The notes beneath the pieces were generated by a model. That model was not told where the DNA came from. It saw only the letters and a list, made by a program, of their open reading frames with translations, and made no database searches. From Nitrososphaerota archaeon (GTDB lineage: Archaea; Thermoproteota; Nitrososphaeria; Nitrososphaerales; CADDZS01), in contig JAPCJU010000023.1 of the NCBI GenBank assembly GCA_027886795.1, forward strand, positions 1 through 11,089: a stretch of DNA of 11,089 nucleotides, written 5' to 3'. Shown in pieces: positions 5,915 to 11,089 of this stretch. The position numbers and the translations under genes are program-made. Every line of letters starts with the position of its first letter. The first letter of the stretch is position 1.

Positions 5915-6400
5915 ATGGTTCAGAGTCGCTTCGTCGGGTCTTTCGTGTGGGACACAAGCGCTCTGATAAACCTCGTAAATGACTACCCAAGTAATGCCCG
6001 AGTTTTCAATCCAATATGGAATGAGATCAACGGTCACCTCAAAGACAATCTGATGATCGCCCCGAAAGAAGTTTACAACGAAGTCAATTTACAGAAAGAT
6101 CTGTGTCGGACATGGTGCATGCAACACCAGGGTATTTTCAGAAGTGTCACTATAGAGATGGCGACATTCATGGACTCCAAAGTAAAACCCGTGTACGATG
6201 GGAAGTATTGGAGAGACAAGAACATAAACAATCGCCCGTGGCCAGATCCTTGGGTAATCGCAATGGCAGCCGTTGAGGACGCCACAGTGATTTCAGATGA
6301 GAGAGATGAAAACAGGCAGAACAAAATTCCGTGGGTCTGTCAAAAAGTAAATGTGAAGTCGATGACTCTGTTCGATTTCTTCAGACAAATACAAGTCTAG
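5915..6400 (+). CDS. DUF4411 PIN-like protein, probable ribonuclease toxin
   Basis: 161 aa, typical of the DUF4411 branch of the PIN-like fold, whose members usually lie next to an XRE-ImmA/IrrE gene, as here. The acidic residues expected to hold Mg2+ are visible: Asp13 in WDTSALI, Glu52 and Glu56 in KEVYNEV, Asp111 in WPDPWVIAMA, and Asp128 in VISDER. The tail KIPWVCQKVNVKSMTLFDFF (137-156) is the characteristic DUF4411 ending. All candidate catalytic positions are intact, so the nuclease is probably active. It begins at ATG 5915, five bases after the upstream stop; the first eight residues are a little longer than usual in the family, so a slightly later start is possible. The proposed job is RNA cleavage held in check by the upstream protein. 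Its RNA target cannot be read from the sequence. Confidence 0.88.
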   Translation: MVQSRFVGSFVWDTSALINLVNDYPSNARVFNPIWNEINGHLKDNLMIAPKEVYNEVNLQKDLCRTWCMQHQGIFRSVTIEMATFMDSKVKPVYDGKYWRDKNINNRPWPDPWVIAMAAVEDATVISDERDENRQNKIPWVCQKVNVKSMTLFDFFRQIQV

Positions 6401-6493
6401 GGCCAGTCTGATTAGAACTTTCACAGCGTACTCTCTATCATCGGTTCGCTTTTAGAATCCCTATTTTTGTTCCTTGATTGGAACGGGCCCGAC

Positions 6494-6964
6494 TCACGAC
6501 ATAGCAGATGTTCTGGATGGAATCCCAGCAAAGTCAGTGCTGCGCTGCAACGCGCGCATCAATGCGTCAAGCTCCATCGGAGGCGCGCGAGGTCGACGAT
6601 GTTCCAAGTCGAACCAAACACCATCGGATGTGACCGCGGCTGCAACATTTTTCGTGGAATTGCGGAATGTATTCCTCACGCGAAATCGCCCGCCGTCGTC
6701 AGATAGCCCAACCAGCTCAAAGTCTACTGTAAACTCATCCATTAGTCGCAACTCTTTGCGGTAAACGAGTTCATCTCGCGTTACTACTGGGCCGAACCTT
6801 TCGGAAGCGAAACGTGCGAGAGTGAACCCGTTCTGGACAAAGAAAAGCATGCGCGTGTTGGAGGCGTGGTCGAGGTAAGAACTGTTGCCCATGTGGGCGT
6901 TGCCGTCAAGGTCGCTCCAGCCGACTCGGAATCGTTCCTCAAAATGATTCGTTTTTCCGGCCAT
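6494..6964 (-). CDS. Hotdog-fold acyl-CoA thioesterase (4HBT family)
   Basis: Hydrolyses a thioester, probably an acyl-CoA. Numbered from the ATG at 6964 (156 aa), the segment RVGWSDLDGNAHMGNSSYLDH (13-33) is the 4HBT active-site signature, with Asp18/Asp20, His24 and Asn27 at the usual places. NTRMLFF follows on the central hot-dog helix, and VYRKELRLMDEFTVDFEL plus RFRVRNTF are the sheet strands. A TTG at 6970 in the same frame gives two more residues, but the ATG is the more natural start. The C-terminal 35 residues are rich in Arg and Pro and extend past the usual fold. Base composition is richer in G+C than neighbouring genes: one 60-base stretch at 6541-6600 is 65% by my count, suggesting transfer. 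It follows the carboxymuconolactone decarboxylase-like gene by about 105 bp on the same strand. Confidence 0.87.
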   Translation of the reverse strand: MAGKTNHFEERFRVGWSDLDGNAHMGNSSYLDHASNTRMLFFVQNGFTLARFASERFGPVVTRDELVYRKELRLMDEFTVDFELVGLSDDGGRFRVRNTFRNSTKNVAAAVTSDGVWFDLEHRRPRAPPMELDALMRALQRSTDFAGIPSRTSAMS

Positions 6965-6968
6965 GTGC

Positions 6969-6988
6969 AAGGGGCCCCCCGACCCCTT
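6969..6988. repeat. GC-rich hairpin at the thioesterase start
   Basis: AAGGGG (6969-6974) and CCCCTT (6983-6988) are exact inverted arms around an 8-base loop of mainly one base. On the minus strand the hairpin ends about 4 bases before the ATG, so it could hide the ribosome site; no Shine-Dalgarno sequence is visible outside it. On the plus strand it is followed by T (6987-6991) and could end antisense transcripts. Confidence 0.4.
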
Positions 6989-7069
6989 TTTGAGGATTCG
7001 CTCCTTTACTTGCTGCAGGTGCCTACGGCCAAAAGCTCAAGACTCGAAAACAAAAAACGTATTGAACTG

Positions 7070-7621
7070 TCAATTAGTGCGAGCTCGGGCAATCGCGCAA
7101 AAACCATCCGATCCGATTTCGAGTGGAATATTGATCAGGTTGTAGTAGTTTTCCAGCGCATTAAGCCACGTTATCTCGACTATCTCTTGCTCGTTAAAGT
7201 ACTTGCGGAGGTTCTCGAACGTGGCGTCAGATACGCGCCTGTTTCGAGTGATTTCCTCTACGTATGCTAGAGCCGCGCGTTCCCGATCGGAAAAGAGAGA
7301 ACTATTTTTGTAATCAAGGAGGGCATCGAACTTCTCCATTCCAAGATGCTCTCGAATTGCCATTGCCCGCGCTAGGTCGATGCAAAAGTCACACCCATTG
7401 ATTTTAGACGCAAGGGAGATCACCATGTAATGCAATTCCGGTTCAAGTTTGATCCCCTTCATCTCGAACTTTACAATCTCGTTCGTCAGTTTGATAGATC
7501 CTGGAATGCGAGCCGTCACGATCTTTATTGGAGTCATTACTTTTCCGAGCTGTCTCCTCGTTCCCCAGTGTGCAAACCTCATCATGATCCCTTTTGGCTT
7601 CTCTATCGGTTCCAGTCTCAT
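7070..7621 (-). CDS. Carboxymuconolactone decarboxylase / AhpD-like family protein
   Basis: Alpha-helical CMD/AhpD fold with the redox pair CDFC in KINGCDFCIDLARAMA (start of the core helix, cysteines at 77 and 80 counting from the ATG at 7621). Family members are peroxidase-linked disulfide reductases or decarboxylases. The AhpD histidine that follows the second cysteine by four is Ala here, so full AhpD chemistry is doubtful. SLFSDRERAALAYVEEIT and EIVEITWLNALENYYNLIN are the typical second half. I prefer the ATG at 7621 (183 aa) because MRLEPIEKPKG is where relatives begin and GGAAGG lies just upstream. An ATG at 7657 or TTG at 7666 would add 12 or 15 residues. Faces a divergent HTH_10 regulator and precedes the thioesterase. 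Specific substrate unknown. Confidence 0.85.
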   Translation of the reverse strand: MRLEPIEKPKGIMMRFAHWGTRRQLGKVMTPIKIVTARIPGSIKLTNEIVKFEMKGIKLEPELHYMVISLASKINGCDFCIDLARAMAIREHLGMEKFDALLDYKNSSLFSDRERAALAYVEEITRNRRVSDATFENLRKYFNEQEIVEITWLNALENYYNLINIPLEIGSDGFCAIARARTN

Positions 7622-7679
7622 CTTTTTCCTTCCTTCAACCGGCTCAACAGTTTCCATGTGTAGCAATATGAGCGATGAC

Positions 7680-7705
7680 CTGCCTAATTACTTACTGCCA
7701 GATTA
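7680..7705. promoter_or_regulatory. Direct repeat in the divergent promoter region
   Basis: CTGCCTAATTA (7680-7690) and CTGCCAGATTA (7695-7705) are two near-identical copies 15 bp apart, between the CMD-like gene and the HTH_10 regulator. This is where a regulator of both would bind. Copies this short may be chance. Confidence 0.25.
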
Positions 7706-7756
7706 GCTCGGCTTTAGCAAGAAAACTTTCATACCTCATAATCCTACTTCTCTTTC

Positions 7757-8398
7757 ATGCGAAGACTCGTAGTTGAACTGCCCGTAGCGCAGTTCAAGAT
7801 AGCCAGTCTTGAGAAAACTTTCGAGAACCTGAAATCCTACACCATTCTTCATCGACTCAATTGGGATCAGAACGGATACGTAGCGATAAGCCGAATTGAA
7901 CTGAAAAATCCCGATTACGATTTAGAGAACTTCGTTAGGCCTTTTGGTGTGACTGAGATTAGGTCAATTTACCGCGAGAGCAAAAGCGTACATATCGCGC
8001 TGGTAACCGGCAGACCGGCGGGCCTGCCCGACGCCCTAAGTTTTCCCAATGTGTATATCCTCGGTCCATTTGAAATTCGAGACGGAAAACTCAAAATCAG
8101 TTTTATTGGGATGTCCAGTCCAATCAGTAAATTTCTCAAAAAGATGGAACGTGCAAAGATAAGATACAGGGTTTTGTCTCTATCTGATGCAAAGTTTTCC
8201 CAAGAATCTCCTCTCTCTAAGCTGACCGAAAAACAAAGGACAGTTCTGCTCGCCGCTTACAATATGGGATACTATGACATTCCAAGAAGGGTAGACTCAG
8301 AACAGCTCGGCAAAAAGCTCAACCTGGTCAGCTCGACTGTGGCAGAGCATTTGAGAAAGGCAGAGCGACGACTAATCGAAGAAGTGATTTCCCACTGA
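7757..8398 (+). CDS. Bacterio-opsin activator-type (HTH_10) transcriptional regulator
   Basis: Archaeal regulator of 213 aa. The C-terminal part LTEKQRTVLLAAYNMGYYDIPRR (156-178) and the helix pair SEQLGKKLNLVSSTVAEHLRKAERRLI (181-207) are the Bat-type HTH_10 domain, in which the second stretch holds the DNA-recognition helix. Residues 1-150 form an unrecognised sensing domain with alternating strand and helix patterns, possibly ligand binding and also seen with no named signal in relatives. No CxxC metal site or membrane segment is visible. ATG start at 7757 has no Shine-Dalgarno sequence, so the mRNA may be leaderless, as is common in this group. Divergent from the CMD-like/thioesterase pair with about 135 bp between the preferred starts, so it could control them and itself. 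Confidence 0.9.
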   Translation: MRRLVVELPVAQFKIASLEKTFENLKSYTILHRLNWDQNGYVAISRIELKNPDYDLENFVRPFGVTEIRSIYRESKSVHIALVTGRPAGLPDALSFPNVYILGPFEIRDGKLKISFIGMSSPISKFLKKMERAKIRYRVLSLSDAKFSQESPLSKLTEKQRTVLLAAYNMGYYDIPRRVDSEQLGKKLNLVSSTVAEHLRKAERRLIEEVISH

Positions 8399-8400
8399 TT

Positions 8401-8431
8401 ATTGCAAACTTTCTCATGAGAATAATGCAAT
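8401..8431. terminator. Palindromic hairpin between convergent genes
   Basis: TTCTCATGAGAA (8411-8422) is a perfect 12-bp palindrome nested inside ATTGCA (8401-8406) and TGCAAT (8426-8431). It sits between the stops of the HTH_10 regulator and the glycosyltransferase, so a bidirectional terminator or mRNA end stabiliser is likely. No long T run follows on either strand. Confidence 0.45.
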
Positions 8432-8448
8432 CCTGCTCGGGGAGAATG

Positions 8449-9828
8449 TTACTGAAGCAATTCTCCGATCGCCCGGGTTTCCGCCTTCAGACCTTCCTCC
8501 ATAGAACATAGCTTCGAGGTGACAAGCCCTCTTTCTCCCATCTGGACTAATTGGTCTCTATCTTCTAGCATTACAGACATTTTCTGCGACATGGAGTTTG
8601 TATCGTCCGGATTGACGAGCATCCCGTTCTTGCCATCTTCAATCAGTTCGGCAACTCCGGCCTCTTTTGTGACCAGAGCAGCCCTTGAATGAAGCCAGCT
8701 CTCCACGACAACCAATCCAAAACCCTCCTTCACCGAAGGCAGCACCGTAAAATCGCACCTCTCGTACATGGCATCGAGCTCCTTTTGATTTAGGTGCCCT
8801 GCAAAAACCACTCGATCTGAAACGCCGGAATCTTTAGCTATATTCTGCAAATTTGCCCCCCAGACGGCAGATTTCGATAAACCGAGGCCCTTGCCCGAGC
8901 TTGAGAAACTGCCGTTACCCACGAGTACCAATTTGAGCGAAGGAAATTTTGAGGAAATTAGCGATAACGCCCTAATCGCCCTGTCCTGTCCTTTCATTGG
9001 ATCCATTCTTGCGACCGAGAGTATTATTCTGTCATCTTCAGAAACGCCTAACTTTTTCGAAATTTCATCCACTTCAGGTTTGGCGGGTTTGCTGTACTCA
9101 GCCGGATCAACAAACGGGTAGATCTTTCGAACTCTCCCCTCGTACCCAAATGATTTGAGGGAAGTCAGATACTTGGTGCTGCTCACGATGACCATGTCAT
9201 AGTTGTTGAAATAGTCTGTCAGGAGGTTTTTCCATTGGCTCGGAATCATCGATTCATCGAATGGTATGTGCCACCTGAATATCTTTGGTTTCAAGGTACC
9301 AAGCAATTTTCCGGCCGGCAGCTGTTGAAAATCGTGGATGTAGAAAAGATCGAAATCGAGCGTCGCGTCGAGCCTTTTCATGAGCTCGGCGGATACTCTG
9401 TTGTAATACGAAAATTCTGAAAAATCATCGCTCCAAAAAGCATCTTGGGTTGAACGATTGGCGGCGTTAATCCCGTGGACTGCGCCCCAGATTGTCTCCT
9501 TAGTGTTACCGTATCCGGCGAGTCTCTCCTTATCTAAAGAAACGTTGTGCAACATAATTCCTCCCACTTTTACCGTCTCCGGCCCTGAAGGATTGAGCGA
9601 AATCCAGTGCGCGACCTCCAGAGTGCCGTCGCTCAACATTCTGTTGACAAGGGGAAAAACCATCCGCGTTAATCCTCCGGTTGAAAACTGATAATCAACT
9701 CCGTCGACCAAAGTCGACAAATCTACCACGGAAGGAGCGCCATTAGGACCGTTCGCCCTGGGAATTTTGTCAGTAAATTGAACAAGCGGGGTCTGGGTGC
9801 TTATGCAAATTCTTATTCGATTGTTCAA
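8449..9828 (-). CDS. GT-B glycosyltransferase, GT4 C-terminus with OtsA-like N-terminus; candidate trehalose/sugar-solute synthase
   Basis: 459 aa GT-B retaining glycosyltransferase. The C-terminal half has the nucleotide-sugar site of GT4: SVARMDPMKGQ (271-281, Arg274 and Lys279), VFAGHLNQKELDAMYERCDF (341-360) and the EX7E motif with Glu368 and Glu376. The N-terminal half carries YQFSTGGLTRMVFPLVNRM (46-64), FDLFYIHDFQQLP (159-171) and FRWHIPFD (184-191). These resemble the GGL, HDYHL and HIPFP motifs of trehalose-6-phosphate synthases and the trehalose-forming TreT enzymes. Product is therefore likely a trehalose-type or other glucosyl solute, but GT4 enzymes making glycolipids or glycoproteins are not excluded. 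No signal peptide or membrane segment. The TTG start is supported by AAGGAG (9838-9843), nine bases upstream. It stands alone, convergent with the HTH_10 gene. Confidence 0.82.
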   Translation of the reverse strand: MNNRIRICISTQTPLVQFTDKIPRANGPNGAPSVVDLSTLVDGVDYQFSTGGLTRMVFPLVNRMLSDGTLEVAHWISLNPSGPETVKVGGIMLHNVSLDKERLAGYGNTKETIWGAVHGINAANRSTQDAFWSDDFSEFSYYNRVSAELMKRLDATLDFDLFYIHDFQQLPAGKLLGTLKPKIFRWHIPFDESMIPSQWKNLLTDYFNNYDMVIVSSTKYLTSLKSFGYEGRVRKIYPFVDPAEYSKPAKPEVDEISKKLGVSEDDRIILSVARMDPMKGQDRAIRALSLISSKFPSLKLVLVGNGSFSSSGKGLGLSKSAVWGANLQNIAKDSGVSDRVVFAGHLNQKELDAMYERCDFTVLPSVKEGFGLVVVESWLHSRAALVTKEAGVAELIEDGKNGMLVNPDDTNSMSQKMSVMLEDRDQLVQMGERGLVTSKLCSMEEGLKAETRAIGELLQ

Positions 9829-9851
9829 TTTCTAGCGCTCCTTAAGCCGCA

Positions 9852-9861
9852 GTTACGTAAC
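9852..9861. promoter_or_regulatory. Perfect palindrome in the glycosyltransferase leader
   Basis: GTTACGTAAC is a perfect 10-bp palindrome lying between the CCTTTATGA box and the ribosome site of the glycosyltransferase, so it could serve as an operator. A related sequence, GGTTACGTT, occurs around 10457-10466 by the PNPOx-like gene end. Confidence 0.3.
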
Positions 9862-10115
9862 CTTCCTTCTGAGCTTGTAGTGCCGGAATTTCATAAAGGA
9901 CATTTCAAGTATATTTGTTTATTCTTGATATGACTTCCAACTTTCGACTAAACCAATGAATAGAATTAGGGCGTTGACAATCGTAGAGTCGTGGTGTTAG
10001 ATCAGGAATTGTGAGATTGAAATTGTCGGAGAACAATTACTACGCTGCCATGAAGAGTAAGACCTTTATTCAATGGTCTCACTTGAGACAAGATTCAAAG
10101 CGTAAACGCAAGACC

Positions 10116-10120
10116 TATAA
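10116..10120 (+). promoter_or_regulatory. Possible TATA box for the Lrp-type gene
   Basis: TATAA about 31-35 bp before the ATG at 10151 would give a very short leader. No Shine-Dalgarno sequence is evident before that ATG, in line with near-leaderless translation. Confidence 0.35.
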
Positions 10121-10150
10121 CGGAAAAATTGACAGGTTGGTTGTTTCGCT

Positions 10151-10435
10151 ATGGCAAGGATTCTCGCGTTTGTTCATATCTTTGTGGAATCTCCACAAAT
10201 GGACGAGGTAGTCCAAGCGCTCCGAATTCTGCCGAACATTGAAGAGCTTAACGACGTTACTGGGGAATTCGATATAGTATCATTGGTGTCGGCCAAGGAC
10301 ATCGAGGAATTTAGAGACGTCTTGAAAAACAAAATTATGAAAATTAGCGGAGTAAAAAGCACAGTTTCATCGATTGTTTTGCACAAACATTGTATTTCCG
10401 AGCTTGAAAAAGTCGAAGCGGAAATAGTAGCGTAA
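10151..10435 (+). CDS. Stand-alone Lrp/AsnC ligand-binding (RAM) domain protein
   Basis: 94 aa forming only the effector-binding beta-alpha-beta-beta-alpha-beta domain of Lrp/AsnC proteins, with no DNA-binding part. Strands and helices follow the family order: ILAFVHIFV (4-12), helix MDEVVQALRIL, then IEELNDVTGEFDIVSLVSA (30-48, with the conserved TGEFDIV turn), helix DIEEFRDVLKNKIMKI and strand VKSTVSSIVL (68-77). Stand-alone RAM proteins oligomerise, bind amino acids or similar effectors and are thought to modify full-length Lrp proteins. A search upstream for a fused helix-turn-helix found none in frame. Start ATG at 10151. The gene is convergent with the PNPOx-like gene, with 24 bp between stops. 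Ligand unknown. Confidence 0.9.
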   Translation: MARILAFVHIFVESPQMDEVVQALRILPNIEELNDVTGEFDIVSLVSAKDIEEFRDVLKNKIMKISGVKSTVSSIVLHKHCISELEKVEAEIVA

Positions 10436-10459
10436 GAGCGAGTAGCTGATAGCCTGCGG

Positions 10460-10861
10460 TTACGTTCCCCAGCTGACGGCTTTTCTCGGTGTGATTCTCA
10501 AAATCGGAGATTCCCCTTCGCCCCACGGATTTTCCCTGTAGACTTTGAATTTCTTCATCAAGATCTTGAGCAACCTGAGGTACTCCTTTCCTCGTTCATA
10601 GATTTCACACTCGCCCTGAATCATCACGACCTTGTTAGGTCTAGATTCCTCAACCAACAAGGCGACCTTTTTGTTTTCCTTCAAAATTTTCAGCTTCTTG
10701 GTCCCGTAATCAGTTGCGACAACTGGGCAATCTCCATCCATAGCATATATGACCGGCGTAACATGAGGCATCCCGTCACTCTCCGAAACGGCAAAACTGC
10801 AAAGTTCGTGCGACTCTAGGAATTTTCTTTGATTACCCGTCAGGATTTTCTTGGCTGGCAA
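10460..10861 (-). CDS. PNPOx-like split-barrel flavin/F420-binding protein
   Basis: 133 aa with the pattern of the pyridoxamine 5'-phosphate oxidase-related split beta-barrel: N-terminal helix FLESHELCSFAVSESDGMPHVTPVIYAMD (14-42), then VVATDYGTKKLKILKENKKVALLVEE (47-72), the strand VVMIQGECEIYE, and the C-terminal ILRITPRKAVSWG (120-132). The ATDYGTKK segment corresponds to the cofactor-phosphate contact. Archaeal members bind FMN, F420 or haem and act as oxidoreductases or electron carriers; which one applies here cannot be told. It starts at TTG 10861, because an in-frame TAG lies upstream (about 10893) with no ATG or GTG between. It lies 66 bp after the membrane-protein gene on the same strand, so co-transcription is possible. 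Confidence 0.86.
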   Translation of the reverse strand: MPAKKILTGNQRKFLESHELCSFAVSESDGMPHVTPVIYAMDGDCPVVATDYGTKKLKILKENKKVALLVEESRPNKVVMIQGECEIYERGKEYLRLLKILMKKFKVYRENPWGEGESPILRITPRKAVSWGT

Positions 10862-10927
10862 GAGAAACGCGGAAAGTCTGGGCCGAACGACCTAGAAAAG
10901 AGTTGTCAGAAATTTGCCCGAACAATT

Positions 10928-11089
10928 CTATTTCGAGCTGGTCAGGTAACCGTGAACGATCAGGGCAAGAAGATAGATTCCGAACACAAATAGCATTACA
11001 GAAAGCTGAGCTTCGACGGGGCTCCTCGCGTACGTTTGACCCATCCCAAGAGCTTGATAGTAGATCGCATAGCCGCCCAAAATCATGAT
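10928..11089 (-). CDS. Small hydrophobic membrane protein, N-terminus at or beyond window edge
   Basis: The 53 codons before the TAG at 10928-10930 encode two hydrophobic stretches, MILGGYAIYYQALG (2-15) and VMLFVFGIYLLALIVHGYL (31-49), joined by the polar loop MGQTYARSPVEAQLS and ending in TSSK. This is the pattern of a two-helix hairpin membrane protein. The second codon is ATG (11084-11086), so the gene could be a complete 52-residue protein; otherwise it continues to the right. I do not recognise the family. It precedes the PNPOx-like gene on the same strand. Confidence 0.6.
   Translation of the reverse strand: MMILGGYAIYYQALGMGQTYARSPVEAQLSVMLFVFGIYLLALIVHGYLTSSK

Larger units (their letters stand above)
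9829..10150. other. Divergent intergenic region between glycosyltransferase and Lrp-type gene
   Basis: About 320 bp with no convincing gene on either strand. It contains the glycosyltransferase ribosome site (9838-9843), a palindrome (9852-9861), minus-strand TATA candidates CCTTTATGA (9891-9899) and one around 9909-9916, the inverted repeat AATTGT-CGGAGA-ACAATT (10021-10038), and a small GTCTC/GAGAC hairpin (10076-10089). An open frame at 10011-10211 overlaps the next gene in another frame and has no family features. Confidence 0.6.

Noticed and set aside
4506..6493. Search for an integration repeat of the tRNA 3' end flanking the peptidase/PIN module
   Set aside because: No second copy of the T-arm/acceptor sequence was found in the window, and no integrase gene is present, so an integrated element is not demonstrated.
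6866..7270. 134-codon plus-strand open frame across the thioesterase/CMD boundary
   Set aside because: It is antisense to two well-supported genes and shows no family pattern.
9974..9979. TTGACA, like a bacterial -35 box
   Set aside because: There is no matching -10 box at proper spacing, and the window is archaeal by its tRNA intron and regulators.
10003..10038. Sequence resembling the E. coli lac operator (GGAATTGTGAG ... ACAATT)
   Set aside because: About 11 bases match by chance; the two parts are too far apart, and no LacI-type gene is present in this archaeal context.
10903..11088. 61-codon plus-strand open frame at the right edge
   Set aside because: The opposite strand gives a coherent membrane protein ending in a proper stop; this frame is low in hydrophobic order and Ser/Arg-rich.

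Overview
The window looks like a piece of an archaeal chromosome, most likely from the Nitrososphaerota (Thaumarchaeota) or a close relative. The evidence is a tRNA-Pro gene with a short anticodon-loop intron that fits archaeal bulge-helix-bulge splicing and has no encoded CCA end, a bacterio-opsin-activator type (HTH_10) regulator, a stand-alone Lrp/AsnC effector domain, TATA-like boxes rather than bacterial promoters, and many TTG start codons. Two acyl-CoA dehydrogenases, a thioesterase and an NTF2-fold protein suggest a heterotrophic lineage that handles acyl-CoA. The phylum-level placement is inference.

Left part (1-2789, minus strand): the N-terminal part of a family 5 uracil-DNA glycosylase, then two acyl-CoA dehydrogenase paralogues 6 bp apart that must form an operon. 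Both carry proline where medium-chain type enzymes have the catalytic glutamate. An intergenic region of about 355 bp with several inverted repeats separates them from a plus-strand pair: a SnoaL-like protein (3145-3627) and a class I metal-dependent O-methyltransferase (3669-4343).

Middle (4344-6400): a hairpin/T-run terminator, the intron-containing tRNA-Pro(CGG), a 246-bp non-coding stretch with overlapping inverted repeats, and a two-gene module made of an XRE-ImmA/IrrE antitoxin-like metallopeptidase and a DUF4411 PIN-like protein. This is the clearest accessory element. It sits directly downstream of a tRNA gene, a common integration site, but I found no matching attachment repeat in the window.

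Right part (6494-11089): a minus-strand pair of a hotdog-fold acyl-CoA thioesterase and a carboxymuconolactone decarboxylase/AhpD-like protein; a divergent HTH_10 regulator that may control them; a convergent GT-B glycosyltransferase (8449-9828) whose N-terminal half resembles OtsA-type trehalose-phosphate synthases while its C-terminal half is GT4-like; a stand-alone Lrp/AsnC ligand-binding protein; a PNPOx-like split-barrel flavin/F420 protein; and the last 53 codons of a small membrane protein cut by the window edge.

I see no CRISPR array, rRNA, insertion sequence or transposase. No wholly unknown multi-gene system is evident. The best candidates for novelty are the paired dehydrogenases with an altered catalytic position, the tRNA-linked peptidase/PIN module with its charged linker, and the OtsA-like/GT4 glycosyltransferase.
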